This document shows, one piece after another, positions 1 through 9,310 of a DNA stretch of 64,000 nucleotides. Source of the DNA: Bacillus sp. FJAT-42315. Its GTDB lineage: Bacteria; Bacillota; Bacilli; Bacillales; Domibacillaceae. The notes beneath the pieces were generated by a model. That model did no database searches. It was given only the letters and a program-made list of their open reading frames with translations, and was not told the DNA's origin. The DNA lies in assembly GCF_002797375.1 (NCBI RefSeq), contig NZ_KZ454941.1, forward strand, positions 1,409,321 through 1,473,320, given 5' to 3'. Position 1 is the first letter of the stretch, and every line of letters starts with the position of its first letter. The position numbers and the translations under genes are program-made.

Positions 1-216
1 CGCTTCTGTAGAGAAGAGATGCCTTGGCTGAAAGCATTTCCGTTGCGACTTAATGAACGAACACTCCTTAGGTTTTTCCTTGAATACATATAGTAGGGGA
101 AAACGTGTAGCAGGCGTTAACTGGAAAAGTGAAAGCTAAATGACTAGCTTTAACTAGGGTGGTACCACGGGAAATAAACTCTCGTCCCTTTTCTTTAGGG
201 ATGAGAGTTTTTTATT
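1..216 (+). promoter_or_regulatory. T-box riboswitch leader of hisS-aspS (5' end outside window)
   Basis: The conserved T-box core AGGGTGGTACCACGG is at 156-170. It is followed by an intrinsic terminator (stem about 176-208, then a T run), the usual terminator/antiterminator arrangement that senses uncharged tRNA. The 5' strand of stem I lies before the window. The 3' side of the specifier loop is near 52-66, where GAACGAACAC can be read; CAC (His) is the plausible specifier. Genes behind it are hisS and aspS. Confidence 0.93.
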
Positions 217-268
217 TTGGAAAAAAACACCTGTTCATGACGATATTGAATAAAAGGAGGAAATGATT

Positions 269-1546
269 GTGAGCGTGAAAATTCCGCGCGGCACGCAGGA
301 TATTTTACCGGGAACGGTAGAAAAATGGCAATATGTTGAGCAAATTGCCAAAGAAGTATGCCGCAAGTATCAATATAAAGAAATTCGAACACCGATTTTT
401 GAACATACAGAATTATTTCAACGGAGTGTAGGAGATACGACGGATATCGTTCAAAAAGAAATGTATACGTTTAAAGATCGTGGTGATCGAAGCTTAACGC
501 TTCGCCCAGAAGGCACAGCAGCGGTTGTACGTTCATTCGTTGAAAATAAAATGTTTGGCGATCCGAATCAACCAGTTAAGCTATTTTATAATGGACCAAT
601 GTTCCGCTATGAGCGTCCGCAATCTGGTCGCTATCGTCAGTTTGTCCAATTTGGGATTGAGGCGATTGGCAGTGAGGACCCAGCGATCGATGCGGAAGTA
701 TTAGCCCTTGTGATGGATATTTACAAAGAGGCTGGATTAAAACAAATAAAGCTAGTGGTTAATTCCTTAGGGGACCCAGAAAGCCGGACGGCACATAGAG
801 AAGCACTAGTTCAGCATTTCGAGCCGAGAATTGGGGAGTTTTGTGACGACTGTCAAAGCCGTTTAGAAAAGAATCCTCTGCGCATTCTTGATTGTAAAAA
901 AGATCATGAGCATGAGTTAATGGCAACAGCCCCGTCGATTCTTGATTACTTAAATGATCATTCCCGTGCGTATTTTGAAAAGGTGCAAAAATACTTAACA
1001 GACTTGCAAATTCCTTTCGTTGTTGATCCTACGCTTGTTCGTGGTTTGGATTATTACAATCATACGGCGTTTGAAATTATGAGCAATGCAGAAGGTTTTG
1101 GTGCTATTACCACTTTATGTGGAGGTGGTCGCTACAATGGATTGGTGAGTCAATTAGGAGGTCCAGATGTACCTGGTATCGGCTTTGCTTTTAGTATCGA
1201 ACGACTGATTGCTGCGATTGAAGCAGAAGGCATCGCTTGGCCATTTGAAAATAGTCTGGACTGTTACCTTGTGTCTCTTGGAGAGGAAGCAAAAGACTAT
1301 ACGGTGAAGCTATTGTATGATTTACGTCAGGCTGGTATTAGCGCAGAAAGAGATTATCAAGACCGCAAAATGAAAGCCCAATTTAAAGCGGCTGATCGCT
1401 TAAACGCTCGCTTTGTGGCGATTCTTGGAGAAGATGAGCTAAAAGCTAATAAAATAAACGTAAAAGATATGCAAACTGGTGAACAGCAAGAAGTCGAACT
1501 AGATCAAGTAGTAGACGTATTAAAAACGATGATGGAGGCAAAATAA
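269..1546 (+). CDS. hisS: histidyl-tRNA synthetase
   Basis: Charges tRNA-His with histidine in the cytosol. It is a class II aminoacyl-tRNA synthetase of about 425 residues, the usual Bacillus length. The N-terminus carries the [11 protein letters not shown] motif, class II motif 2 is in the [14 protein letters not shown] stretch, and the His-binding [11 protein letters not shown] motif is near residue 258; a C-terminal anticodon-binding domain follows. An ATG at 263 is also in frame, but the SD AGGAGG (255-260) sits only 2 bases from it and 8 bases from the GTG at 269, so GTG 269 is preferred. It is the first gene after the T-box and lies 1 base from aspS, so the two are one operon. Confidence 0.97.
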   Translation: MSVKIPRGTQDILPGTVEKWQYVEQIAKEVCRKYQYKEIRTPIFEHTELFQRSVGDTTDIVQKEMYTFKDRGDRSLTLRPEGTAAVVRSFVENKMFGDPNQPVKLFYNGPMFRYERPQSGRYRQFVQFGIEAIGSEDPAIDAEVLALVMDIYKEAGLKQIKLVVNSLGDPESRTAHREALVQHFEPRIGEFCDDCQSRLEKNPLRILDCKKDHEHELMATAPSILDYLNDHSRAYFEKVQKYLTDLQIPFVVDPTLVRGLDYYNHTAFEIMSNAEGFGAITTLCGGGRYNGLVSQLGGPDVPGIGFAFSIERLIAAIEAEGIAWPFENSLDCYLVSLGEEAKDYTVKLLYDLRQAGISAERDYQDRKMKAQFKAADRLNARFVAILGEDELKANKINVKDMQTGEQQEVELDQVVDVLKTMMEAK

Positions 1547-1547
1547 C

Positions 1548-3323
1548 ATGTTTGGTAGATCATATTATTGTGGAGAAATGACAGAGAAACAAATTGGAGA
1601 AAAGGTGACATTAAAAGGTTGGGTGCAACGTCGAAGAGATTTAGGCGGCGTCATCTTTATCGATTTTCGCGACCGTACAGGCATTGTGCAAATCGTATTT
1701 GACCAAAAAACGTCGGCGGAAGCTTTGGCGTTAGCTGAAAAGATTCGTAACGAATACGTACTTGATATTCAAGGTACGGTCATTGCTCGTGATGAAAGTA
1801 CAGTGAATGAAAATATTGCGACTGGAAAAATTGAAATTGAAGTAGAACAAGTAACAATCTTAAGCGAAGCAAAAACACCGCCATTTATGATTGAAGATGA
1901 CATGGAAGTGTCAGAAGATATTCGTTTAAAGTATCGTTACATGGATCTTCGTCGTCCGGTGATGTATGAAACATTCAAAATGCGTAGTGACATTACAAAA
2001 ACGATGCGCGATTATTTAGATGAGAACGGCTTCCTTGATGTGGAAACGCCAATTTTAACAAAAAGTACACCAGAAGGCGCGCGTGATTATTTAGTACCGA
2101 GCCGTGTGCATGAAGGCGAGTTTTATGCGTTGCCACAGTCTCCACAAATTTTCAAGCAATTACTAATGGTATCTGGATTTGACCGTTATTATCAAATTGC
2201 TCGCTGCTTCCGTGATGAAGATTTACGTGCGGATCGTCAACCAGAGTTTACGCAAATTGACATCGAAGCAAGCTTTATGAGCCAAGAAGATATTATGGCG
2301 ATGACAGAAAAGATGTTAAAGCGCATTATGAAACGCGTGAAAGCTGTAGAAATCACAGAAGCTTTCCCGAGAATGTCTTATGATGAAGCGATGAGCCGTT
2401 TCGGTTCAGACAAGCCAGATACTCGCTTTGGTATGGAGCTAGTTGATGTATCCGAGATTGTCAAAGGTTCAGGTTTTAAAGTGTTTGCAAGCACAGCATC
2501 AAGCGGTGGCCAAGTGAAAATGATCAACGTGAAAGGCGGCGGCATCGACTACTCTCGTAAAGATATCGATCATTTAACAGAATTTGCGGCGATTTATGGA
2601 GCAAAAGGTCTTGCTTGGATGAAAGTGGAGGAAGATGGCTTAAAAGGCCCAATCATTAAATTCTTCACTGAGGAAGAACTAGCGCAAATTTCAGCGGCAG
2701 CAGAAGCGACAGCTGGTGACTTGCTCATGTTTGTAGCGGATAAAAAATCAGTCGTAGCGGACGCTTTAGGCGCACTTCGCTTGAAGCTTGGAAAAGAGCG
2801 CGGCTTAATCGATGAAAATCAATTTAACTTCCTATGGGTAACAGATTGGCCATTGCTTGAGTTCAATGAAGAAGATGGTCGTTATTATGCAGCTCACCAT
2901 CCATTTACGATGCCAGCTCGCGAAGATTTAGCGATCATGGATGAAAACCCGGGTGCGGTGAAAGCACAAGCGTATGATATCGTCTTAAACGGCTATGAGC
3001 TAGGTGGCGGATCGATCCGTATTTTTGAGCGCGACATTCAAGAAAAAATGTTCAAACTACTTGGTTTTACAGAAGAGGAAGCGAAAGAGCAATTCGGCTT
3101 CTTACTAGAAGCGTTTGAGTATGGAACACCTCCACACGGCGGAATTGCGCTTGGATTAGACCGACTAGTAATGCTATTAACAGGCCGCACAAACCTTCGT
3201 GATACGATCGCGTTCCCGAAAACAGCGAGCGCAAGTGATGTCCTAATGGATGCGCCAAGCGAAGTAAGCGGCAACCAACTAGAAGAATTACACTTAGCGG
3301 TTCGATTAACAGCGAAAAAATAA
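1548..3323 (+). CDS. aspS: aspartyl-tRNA synthetase
   Basis: Charges tRNA-Asp. The 591-residue protein has the bacterial AspRS architecture: an N-terminal OB-fold anticodon-binding domain (about 1-110), the class II catalytic core with motif 2 [16 protein letters not shown] near residue 220, a GAD insert domain (about 290-415) and motif 3 GLDRL near residue 530. Length equals that of B. subtilis AspS. It starts directly after the hisS stop and shares its T-box leader. From the sequence alone I cannot tell whether it also charges tRNA-Asn. Confidence 0.97.
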   Translation: MFGRSYYCGEMTEKQIGEKVTLKGWVQRRRDLGGVIFIDFRDRTGIVQIVFDQKTSAEALALAEKIRNEYVLDIQGTVIARDESTVNENIATGKIEIEVEQVTILSEAKTPPFMIEDDMEVSEDIRLKYRYMDLRRPVMYETFKMRSDITKTMRDYLDENGFLDVETPILTKSTPEGARDYLVPSRVHEGEFYALPQSPQIFKQLLMVSGFDRYYQIARCFRDEDLRADRQPEFTQIDIEASFMSQEDIMAMTEKMLKRIMKRVKAVEITEAFPRMSYDEAMSRFGSDKPDTRFGMELVDVSEIVKGSGFKVFASTASSGGQVKMINVKGGGIDYSRKDIDHLTEFAAIYGAKGLAWMKVEEDGLKGPIIKFFTEEELAQISAAAEATAGDLLMFVADKKSVVADALGALRLKLGKERGLIDENQFNFLWVTDWPLLEFNEEDGRYYAAHHPFTMPAREDLAIMDENPGAVKAQAYDIVLNGYELGGGSIRIFERDIQEKMFKLLGFTEEEAKEQFGFLLEAFEYGTPPHGGIALGLDRLVMLLTGRTNLRDTIAFPKTASASDVLMDAPSEVSGNQLEELHLAVRLTAKK

Positions 3324-3383
3324 TCGAATGTTCAGACAACTAATTAGTTGAAATGAAGGAATCGATATGTTATCATTACTTCA

Positions 3384-3590
3384 ATAACAGTAAGTCCTGA
3401 TGTGTTCGTTTCATTTACTATCTGTTTTGACCGAACAATATATGTTTAGGGAGTCCGGGTTTGTAAGCAGCATACATGCCTCCATGGCTTGAGGACGTAT
3501 AACACTTACTACAGGACACCCACCTGCGAAGAGCGGGTTCAAAACATATAGATCCATAGGACGGCACGATTGGGACTTACCCTTCTTCTT
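3384..3590 (+). ncRNA. ssrS: 6S RNA (6S-1/BsrA type)
   Basis: The stretch begins AAGTCCTGATGTGTT at 3392 and ends GGGACTTACC near 3580. The ends pair (GTAAGTCC with GGGACTTAC), giving the closing stem of 6S RNA. Internal blocks such as GGGAGTCC and CATACATGCCTCC, and the position between aspS and tcdA, are as I recall them for B. subtilis 6S-1 RNA. 6S RNA binds vegetative RNA polymerase holoenzyme and damps transcription in stationary phase. An extended -10 (TG-T-TATCAT, 3368-3376) lies just upstream. The exact ends are estimates. Confidence 0.88.
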
Positions 3591-3598
3591 AAATATCA

Positions 3599-3650
3599 GG
3601 GACTGTCCAGAAAGTCAGTGAAAACTGACCTTCTGTGACAGTCCCTTTTC
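3599..3650 (+). terminator. terminator hairpin after 6S RNA
   Basis: GGGACTGTC (3599-3607) pairs with GACAGTCCC (3637-3645), and an inner stem GTCAGT/ACTGAC extends it; TTTT follows. The long imperfect arm is typical of Bacillaceae terminator-like repeats. The remaining 3651-3792 holds no gene that I can see. Confidence 0.75.
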
Positions 3651-3792
3651 TGTATGCTTCAGCAAAAGTGGGGATCAACTTCCTCCGCTTTTTCACACGG
3701 AAATCGGGGAAAGATATTGAATGAACGATCAATTTCAAGTATGATTAATCCTATCTGAAATAAGAGAATATAAAGACATGGAGTGGTCTATA

Positions 3793-4554
3793 ATGTTACA
3801 TCAATTTTCTCGTAATGAGCTGGCCTTCGGTAAGGAAGGGCTTGATCGATTAAAAAATACAACGGTAGCGATCCTCGGCATTGGCGGTGTCGGTTCATTT
3901 TCAGCTGAAGCATTGGCTCGTTCTGGTGTGGGGCGTCTTGTACTTGTTGATAAAGATACGATAGATATTACGAACGTGAACCGTCAGCTACCTGCTTTGT
4001 TATCAACAGTCGGTGAGCCAAAAGTAGATGTCATGAAAGCGCGAATTGCTGATATTAATCCAGAGTGTGAAGTGATTGCCTTGAAAATGTTTTATACAGA
4101 AGAAACATACGAGCAATTTTTTAGCTATGACTTAGATTTTGTTGTCGATGCGTCAGATACGATTTCGTATAAAATTCACTTAATGAAAGAGTGTTTAAGC
4201 CGAAATATTCCGATCATCTCAAGTATGGGAGCGGCGAACAAGCTTGACCCGACACGCTTCCAAATCACCGATATTTCCAAAACACATACTGACCCAATTG
4301 CGAAAGTGGTTCGTACGCGCTTGCGTAAAGAAGGGATTAGAAAAGGTATCCCGGTTGTCTTCTCTGATGAAAGTCCAATTGTCATTCGGGAAGATGTACG
4401 TAAAGTGGTTGGGAAAGAAGATGCGGATATTCGTAAAGCGAAAATGCCGCCTGCCTCTAATGCTTTTGTGCCATCCACTTGTGGCTTGATTATGGCAAGT
4501 TATGTTGTGCGTGAGCAACTAAAAGATATTCAAATCACTCGTGTGAACGATTAA
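3793..4554 (+). CDS. tcdA: tRNA threonylcarbamoyladenosine dehydratase
   Basis: An E1/ThiF-like enzyme that cyclises t6A37 in tRNA to ct6A using ATP. The Rossmann nucleotide-binding motif GIGGVGSF is near residue 31, the DASDT motif near residue 119, and the C-terminal CG dipeptide region (PSTCGL) sits near residue 234. The 253-residue length from MLHQFSRNE agrees with B. subtilis YrvM. An ATG at 3778 is in frame but has no SD; GGAGTGG (3781-3787) is correctly spaced from 3793. In B. subtilis the next gene is rarA; here about 19 kb of accessory genes intervene. Confidence 0.93.
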   Translation: MLHQFSRNELAFGKEGLDRLKNTTVAILGIGGVGSFSAEALARSGVGRLVLVDKDTIDITNVNRQLPALLSTVGEPKVDVMKARIADINPECEVIALKMFYTEETYEQFFSYDLDFVVDASDTISYKIHLMKECLSRNIPIISSMGAANKLDPTRFQITDISKTHTDPIAKVVRTRLRKEGIRKGIPVVFSDESPIVIREDVRKVVGKEDADIRKAKMPPASNAFVPSTCGLIMASYVVREQLKDIQITRVND

Positions 4555-4558
4555 TAAG

Positions 4559-4590
4559 AGTCACCCTGCATGTTGTAGGGTGGCTTTTTG
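4559..4590 (+). terminator. intrinsic terminator after tcdA
   Basis: GTCACCCT pairs with AGGGTGGC around a 9-base loop, followed by TTTTTG. It closes the tcdA transcript and marks the left edge of the accessory block. Confidence 0.8.
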
Positions 4591-4681
4591 TTGTTTGAAA
4601 TGACAATCTAATTTAATTATATTTAAAAAAACTTGAACAATATTAAGTTTTAATTTAATATTGTTAATAAGGAGGGGTGTT

Positions 4682-4981
4682 ATGGAAAGAAATGAAATTC
4701 CATCTTGGCTGTTGGTGTTAGATAAAGAAAACGTAGAGTTTATTAGAAAATTCATTTTGAACTCCGGTTCTTTAAAGGATATGGCTAAAGACTACGGTGT
4801 ATCTTATCCAACAGTTCGAGCAAAGTTAGACAGTTTAATCAAAAAGATTGAACTTCATAGCAAAGAAGGCGATGTTGAATTTGTGAATCTTATAAAAAAT
4901 TTAGTCATCGATGAACGGATAAGTTTAGAAGTTGCCAAAATAATTATTGATAAATATAAAAAAGAGAGAGAGGACATTTAA
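4682..4981 (+). CDS. DUF2089-like small DNA-binding protein
   Basis: A protein of 99 residues with an N-terminal EIPSWLLVLDKE stretch followed by a predicted helix-turn-helix (SLKDMAKDYGVSYPTVRAKL, about residues 28-47). This pattern resembles the DUF2089 family, thought to be DNA-binding; the function is unknown. The start was placed at 4682 because AGGAGGGG lies at 4671-4678 directly before it; an upstream in-frame start at 4661 lacks an SD. Its stop overlaps the start of the next gene (TAATG), so the two are probably co-expressed and may form a regulator/membrane-partner pair. The A+T-rich upstream region (4600-4670) suggests a promoter, but no clear boxes were identified. Confidence 0.65.
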   Translation: MERNEIPSWLLVLDKENVEFIRKFILNSGSLKDMAKDYGVSYPTVRAKLDSLIKKIELHSKEGDVEFVNLIKNLVIDERISLEVAKIIIDKYKKEREDI

Positions 4982-5268
4982 TGAGCGATCTGACTCTATT
5001 TATGGTTGTAATTGGGGTTTTAGTCGTCCAACATTATCTTTCAAGAAGAGAGCAAGCCTATTGGGGAGCGGTTTTACCAATATTGTATATAGCGTTTTTA
5101 ATATATGGAAAAATAACTAACTTATTTATAGGTGTTAGTGATAAGGCGTTACTATTAGCAGGCGTATTAGGAGTCGTATTCTTACTAGGGTATTGGCTAT
5201 CAGGACGTGAATATATTTCAAGAAAGAGGAAAAAGGAAATGGAGAAAATTGAAGTGCAAAACTTGTAA
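4981..5268 (+). CDS. small membrane protein, unknown function
   Basis: A 95-residue protein with three hydrophobic segments (about 4-18, 28-48 and 57-73) and a basic tail (SRKRKKEMEK). It overlaps the DUF2089-like regulator by one base (TAATG), so translational coupling is likely. I do not recognise the family. The context suggests that it may be the target or signalling partner of the upstream regulator, which is inference only. Confidence 0.6.
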   Translation: MSDLTLFMVVIGVLVVQHYLSRREQAYWGAVLPILYIAFLIYGKITNLFIGVSDKALLLAGVLGVVFLLGYWLSGREYISRKRKKEMEKIEVQNL

Positions 5269-5310
5269 TGTTTGCTGAAAGTGAATGAACCAAAAAGTTA
5301 ACATCGTTAG

Positions 5311-5362
5311 AAACGAAGAGCCCGTTTTTGTAAACAGATGAAACAAAACGGGCTCTTCGTTT
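5311..5362. terminator. bidirectional-looking terminator
   Basis: AAACGAAGAGCCCGTTTT (5311-5328) pairs with AAAACGGGCTCTTCGTTT (5345-5362). The perfect long stem separates the small-protein pair from the ABC operon promoter. Confidence 0.8.
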
Positions 5363-5414
5363 CATACATAGACATAGTTGTTCCATTTCGATGGAGCTTT
5401 TGGAAAAAAAGGGG

Positions 5415-5456
5415 TTGACGGATCGTTTTGTTCTAGTGTACTATGTAACTAGTACA
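5415..5456 (+). promoter_or_regulatory. promoter and probable GntR (YtrA-type) operator of the ABC operon
   Basis: A -35 TTGACG (5415-5420) and a -10 TACTAT (5439-5444) are separated by 18 bases. An inverted repeat TGTACT-N8-AGTACA (5437-5456) overlaps the -10. This is the expected place and symmetry for autorepression by the YtrA-type GntR protein encoded in the same operon. The boxes are seen; the binding is inferred. Confidence 0.7.
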
Positions 5457-5477
5457 GTGATACACGGAGGGATCATT

Positions 5478-6248
5478 ATGCTTCGCGGATTGTTAAAAAA
5501 GGATTTTTTATTAGTGAAAGACCTGTTGCTTATCGGGTTAATAGCGGAAATAGTGCTATTTATCGGAGGAGCGAGCTTCTTTGCTTCTCAAGGTATTTTT
5601 GATTACATTTTTGTTTTTCTCTTTTTCGCTTATATGGCTCATGTCGTGATTTTTCCGGTTGTGCTAATGGTGCTGCTGAGACAAGAGGAGAAGGGACAAT
5701 ATTGGTTGCATGGAACAGCTCGGGCATCTAAATTGATGTTTTCTAAACTGCTGATTGCTTTAGTTGTGACGTTAGCTTCTTTAGTGGTAGTCGATGTGTT
5801 GGTGCTGATCTCCTTCTTTATTGAATTTCCAGTAGAGTTTGTGAACAGCCCCAATCAAGAAATTCCTTATGTAGAAGGTTTTCTAGTTAATGGGATGATT
5901 TTACTAGTGTCGTTTTATTTCACTTTTTTAGGCTTGTTCTTTTGGTCGGTTTATCATTCTCTCAATGTGTTTCCAGTATTAAAGAAAGTTCGTTGGGTCC
6001 TCTTAATCGTTCTTTATATCGTAATGAACGCAATCATCACTTGGATAGTCGATCAGCCTTTTATTCAAAAGTTATTTAATAGTTGGGTCATTCCAGTGGA
6101 AGATTGGTTAGAACCGATGATAATAGGGCTTACGATTACTAGACCTCCAGAAGGTATTGCAGTGTGGCCCATCATCTTTTCTCTGTTATACATTGCTAGT
6201 TTATATGTTATATCTTGCTGGCTGCTCGATCGGAAAGTTGAGGTGTAA
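5478..6248 (+). CDS. ABC transporter membrane protein (permease)
   Basis: A 256-residue, very hydrophobic protein with about six predicted membrane segments, starting MLRGLLKKDFLL. The cytosolic lead-in before the first helix is typical of ABC-2-type permeases. The start at 5478 follows the SD GGAGG (5466-5470); an upstream in-frame start at 5391 lies before the promoter and is rejected. It is the first gene of an operon permease-GntR-ATPase-ATPase-permease, so it probably pairs with one of the two ATPases. The substrate is unknown; related YtrA-controlled exporters respond to cell-wall stress. Confidence 0.7.
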   Translation: MLRGLLKKDFLLVKDLLLIGLIAEIVLFIGGASFFASQGIFDYIFVFLFFAYMAHVVIFPVVLMVLLRQEEKGQYWLHGTARASKLMFSKLLIALVVTLASLVVVDVLVLISFFIEFPVEFVNSPNQEIPYVEGFLVNGMILLVSFYFTFLGLFFWSVYHSLNVFPVLKKVRWVLLIVLYIVMNAIITWIVDQPFIQKLFNSWVIPVEDWLEPMIIGLTITRPPEGIAVWPIIFSLLYIASLYVISCWLLDRKVEV

Positions 6249-6251
6249 GCA

Positions 6252-6632
6252 ATGGTCGAACAATTCAAAACATCAAAGCCAATTTATAGTCAAATCGCCG
6301 ATCGAATTATTCAACAGTTTGTCCGAGGAGAAATCCAGTCTGGAGAAAAACTGCCTTCTGTTCGAGAAATGGCGATTCAGTCGGGAGTCAATCCGAATAC
6401 CATTCAAAGAACGTATGGGGAGTTGGAACGCATGGGTGTCGTAGAAACGAAAAGAGGGCAGGGAACGTTTATGACAGAACAAGCAGAGATGAAACGAAAG
6501 TTAAGAGTGAACATCCAACAAGAAATGATTTACCAATTCATTCAAAATATGCGTGACATTGGTGTGAAAGATAGTGAAATTACGGAAGCGATTGATCAGT
6601 TTTTAAGTGGAGAGGAGGGAGACAATGATTGA
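6252..6632 (+). CDS. GntR-family transcriptional regulator, YtrA subfamily
   Basis: A 126-residue protein with an N-terminal winged HTH: PIYSQIADRI near residue 10, GEKLPSVREMA near residue 31 and NPNTIQRTYGELE near residue 49, all hallmarks of GntR proteins. The short C-terminal tail, with no effector domain, is characteristic of the YtrA subfamily, which usually represses adjacent ABC transporter genes. It lies between the permease and ATPase genes, 3 bases after the former and overlapping the latter by 8 bases. The palindrome at 5437-5456 is its likely operator. Confidence 0.9.
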   Translation: MVEQFKTSKPIYSQIADRIIQQFVRGEIQSGEKLPSVREMAIQSGVNPNTIQRTYGELERMGVVETKRGQGTFMTEQAEMKRKLRVNIQQEMIYQFIQNMRDIGVKDSEITEAIDQFLSGEEGDND

Positions 6633-7329
6633 ATTTAATCATGTCTCTAAGCAATACGGCAAAAGAAAAGCACTAGATGACATGACTTTCACTTTTGAAA
6701 AAGGAAAAGTGTACGGCATTCTTGGGCCAAACGGTAGTGGAAAGTCTACGATGATGAAAATGGGTGCCGGACTTGTGTTTCCAACAACAGGAGAAGTGTT
6801 AATTAACGGTCGTCGAGTGGATCGAAGCATTGCTTCAGATGTCGCCTTTCTTGCCAGTGAAGGAATGATTTATCCTAGTTTAAAAGTAAGACAGATGATC
6901 GATTATTTTTCCTCGCAATATCCGGATTTTTCAATTGAAAAGTCGCAACAATTACTCGCATTTTTAGAACTAGATCTTGATCAAAAAATCGCGAAGCTGT
7001 CGAAGGGGCAACAAGGCCGTCTCAAGCTGTTGCTTGTCCTCTCTCGTCAAGCGCCTGTGCTGTTATTAGATGAACCGTTTATCGGTCTCGATCCAATGGT
7101 GCGCGATACGATTGTGAAAGGGCTCGTTTCATTTATCGATTTCGGTGAGCAAACGGTCATTATTACGACTCATGAAATCACGGAGATTGAACCGATTTTG
7201 GACGAAGCACTAGTCATCGAAGAAGGAAACATCAAGGCGCATTGTCATGTAGAAAGCTTGCGTGAAGAACAGGGAATTTCTGTTTTACAATGGTTGAAAC
7301 ATAATTTTGTGAAGGAGGGTCAATTATGA
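6625..7329 (+). CDS. ABC transporter ATP-binding protein
   Basis: A 234-residue ATPase with Walker A GPNGSGKST (about residue 33), signature LSKGQQGRLK (about residue 129), Walker B VLLLDEPFIGLD (about residue 149) and a switch His in TTHE (about residue 185). It couples ATP hydrolysis to export by one of the operon's permeases. The start 6625 follows AGGAGGG (6613-6619) inside the end of the GntR gene. The stop overlaps the next ATPase by 4 bases (ATGA), so translation is coupled. Confidence 0.9.
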   Translation: MIEFNHVSKQYGKRKALDDMTFTFEKGKVYGILGPNGSGKSTMMKMGAGLVFPTTGEVLINGRRVDRSIASDVAFLASEGMIYPSLKVRQMIDYFSSQYPDFSIEKSQQLLAFLELDLDQKIAKLSKGQQGRLKLLLVLSRQAPVLLLDEPFIGLDPMVRDTIVKGLVSFIDFGEQTVIITTHEITEIEPILDEALVIEEGNIKAHCHVESLREEQGISVLQWLKHNFVKEGQL

Positions 7330-8246
7330 CCGCAGTAGTGGAATTGAAAAACGTCTCAAAAACGATTAAAGGCAAAAAAATTATCGATTCGCTTAGCTTT
7401 ACTATTCAAAAAGGAGAAGTATTTGGCTTTCTTGGACCGAATGGAGCCGGAAAAACGACTACGATTCGCATGATTGTTGGATTAATGAAGTTATCAGAAG
7501 GCGATATCGTGATTTGTGGACACAGCATTCAAAAAGAATTTGAGAAGGCTGTTGAGAATGTTGGAGCGATCGTTGAAAATCCGGAAATGTATAAGTTTTT
7601 ATCGGGCTATGAAAACTTGCAACAATATGCTCGCATGCATAAAGGAATCACAAAAGAAAAGGTTGATGAAGTTGTGAAGTTTGTCGGATTAAGTGAGCGT
7701 ATTCACGACAAAGTGAAGACGTATTCACTCGGGATGCGCCAACGTCTTGGAATTGCTCAATCCCTTCTTCATGACCCGAAAGTATTAATTTTGGATGAGC
7801 CGACGAATGGATTAGATCCAGCGGGGATTAAAGAAATTCGCCAACACGTGAGAGAACTAGCAGAAAAGAGAGGCTTGGCTGTCATTGTATCGAGTCACTT
7901 ACTAGCAGAAATGGAAATGATGTGTGATCGGATCGCCATTATTCAAAAAGGGAAATTAGTCGATGTGCAGTCGGTCCACAATTGGATGGAAGACGAGACG
8001 GAGATGTACTCTTTTGAAGTGAATCATGTCGAGGATGCAGTGAAATACGTGAAGCAATTCTTCCCAGGTGGGCAAGTGAAAATTGTCGAAGGTCAGCTTG
8101 TAATGGAAAGTGATAAAGAGCAAATTCCAGATATCGTGACGTTGCTCGCCGAACGAGGCATTCGTATTTACGAAGTGAAACCAGTATCCAAGTCACTAGA
8201 AGAACGATTCTTAGAAATTACAGAGAAACAGGGGGTATTAGTGTAA
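7326..8246 (+). CDS. ABC transporter ATP-binding protein, BcrA-like
   Basis: A 306-residue ATPase with Walker A GPNGAGKTT (about residue 38), signature YSLGMRQRLGIA (about residue 132) and Walker B VLILDEPTNGLDP (about residue 154). The roughly 80-residue C-terminal extension is like that of BcrA/NatA-type exporters (peptide antibiotics, cations). It partners with the ABC-2 permease that follows, whose ATG overlaps this stop by one base. A second ATPase in the same operon suggests two transporter pairs under one GntR switch. Confidence 0.9.
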   Translation: MTAVVELKNVSKTIKGKKIIDSLSFTIQKGEVFGFLGPNGAGKTTTIRMIVGLMKLSEGDIVICGHSIQKEFEKAVENVGAIVENPEMYKFLSGYENLQQYARMHKGITKEKVDEVVKFVGLSERIHDKVKTYSLGMRQRLGIAQSLLHDPKVLILDEPTNGLDPAGIKEIRQHVRELAEKRGLAVIVSSHLLAEMEMMCDRIAIIQKGKLVDVQSVHNWMEDETEMYSFEVNHVEDAVKYVKQFFPGGQVKIVEGQLVMESDKEQIPDIVTLLAERGIRIYEVKPVSKSLEERFLEITEKQGVLV

Positions 8247-9196
8247 TGTTTCGGTTAATACAGAACGAATGGATTAAAGTGTTTAAGCGACCGGGAACGT
8301 ATGTCATGATTGGGTTGTTGATTCTAATGGTCAGTGCCGCTGCTGCCTATACTAAATATGATGAAAGCAAACAAAAAGGAAAGCAGCCAACGTGGGAAGA
8401 AATGGTTCAAGCTGATATAGCCGCTTCACAAAAACAGTTAGAAGATAACCCAAATATGTATAAAGAAGGAAAGGAACGAATTCAAGAAGAAATCAAAATT
8501 AATGAATACCGTTTAGCGGAAAATGTTCCAGTGGATACGAAAACAACGATGTGGTCATTTGTAGATAGTAGTACGAGCTTTCTTAGTTTTGCTGGGTTGT
8601 TTATGATTATTATTGCGGCCGGAATTGTCGCTAGTGAATACAATTGGGGCACGATTAAATTACTTTTAATTCGCCCGCTTAGTCGTTCGAAAATTCTTTT
8701 TTCTAAATATGTTGCTGTCATTTTATTCGGGTTATTAATGATTAGTATTTTATTCTTATTCTCTTCTTTAGTTGGAGCGATCTTATTCGGAACAGATGGT
8801 CAAACGGTTCATCTAACTTATGATGGTGGAAATGTTGTTGAACAAAGCTTAACTTTGTATCTATTTAAATATTACTTATTAAGCTCGATCGATATCTTTA
8901 TGATCGCCACAATGGCCTTTATGATTTCAGCAGTCTTCCGCAATAGCTCGTTAGCAATCGGTATTTCACTCTTCCTATTATTTATGGGCGCGAATGTGAC
9001 GATGTTAATCGCCATGAAATACGATTGGGCGAAATATTCATTATTTGCTAATACGAACTTAATGGGATATGAAACAGGGCAAGTGATGGTAGAAGGTATG
9101 ACATTGCAATTCTCAATTGTAGTCCTTGCTGTTTACTTCGTTATTTTCCACTTGCTGGCTTTCTTTATCTTCTCGAAAAGAGATGTCGCTGCTTAA
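8246..9196 (+). CDS. ABC-2 type permease
   Basis: A 316-residue permease: a first hydrophobic segment at about 19-38, then a long extracytoplasmic stretch (about 39-110, highly charged, ending near FVDSSTSFLSF), then about five more membrane segments to the C-terminus. The motif SEYNWGTIKLLLIRPLSR (about 128-145) is the cytosolic coupling segment typical of the ABC2_membrane family. It is translated directly after the BcrA-like ATPase, and a terminator follows it. Confidence 0.88.
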   Translation: MFRLIQNEWIKVFKRPGTYVMIGLLILMVSAAAAYTKYDESKQKGKQPTWEEMVQADIAASQKQLEDNPNMYKEGKERIQEEIKINEYRLAENVPVDTKTTMWSFVDSSTSFLSFAGLFMIIIAAGIVASEYNWGTIKLLLIRPLSRSKILFSKYVAVILFGLLMISILFLFSSLVGAILFGTDGQTVHLTYDGGNVVEQSLTLYLFKYYLLSSIDIFMIATMAFMISAVFRNSSLAIGISLFLLFMGANVTMLIAMKYDWAKYSLFANTNLMGYETGQVMVEGMTLQFSIVVLAVYFVIFHLLAFFIFSKRDVAA

Positions 9197-9203
9197 TGTT
9201 TAG

Positions 9204-9232
9204 CACCTCCAGTGATTGGAGGTGTTTTTTTT
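9204..9232 (+). terminator. intrinsic terminator of the ABC operon
   Basis: CACCTCC (9204-9210) and GGAGGTG (9218-9224) form the stem; eight T residues follow. Confidence 0.9.
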
Positions 9233-9310
9233 GCTTGTTAAAAATGGTATGAAAGTAAAGCTTTACAAATAAGAACACCTTCCTGATAATTACCAATAGG
9301 AGGGATCGAG

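Noticed and set aside
3067..3339. Minus-strand ORFs opposite the end of aspS
   Set aside because: Shadow frames of a strongly conserved gene.
4682..5268. DUF2089-like regulator plus small membrane protein as a phage-derived or toxin-antitoxin unit
   Set aside because: No other phage gene nearby, and neither protein shows toxin features; left as an unknown pair.
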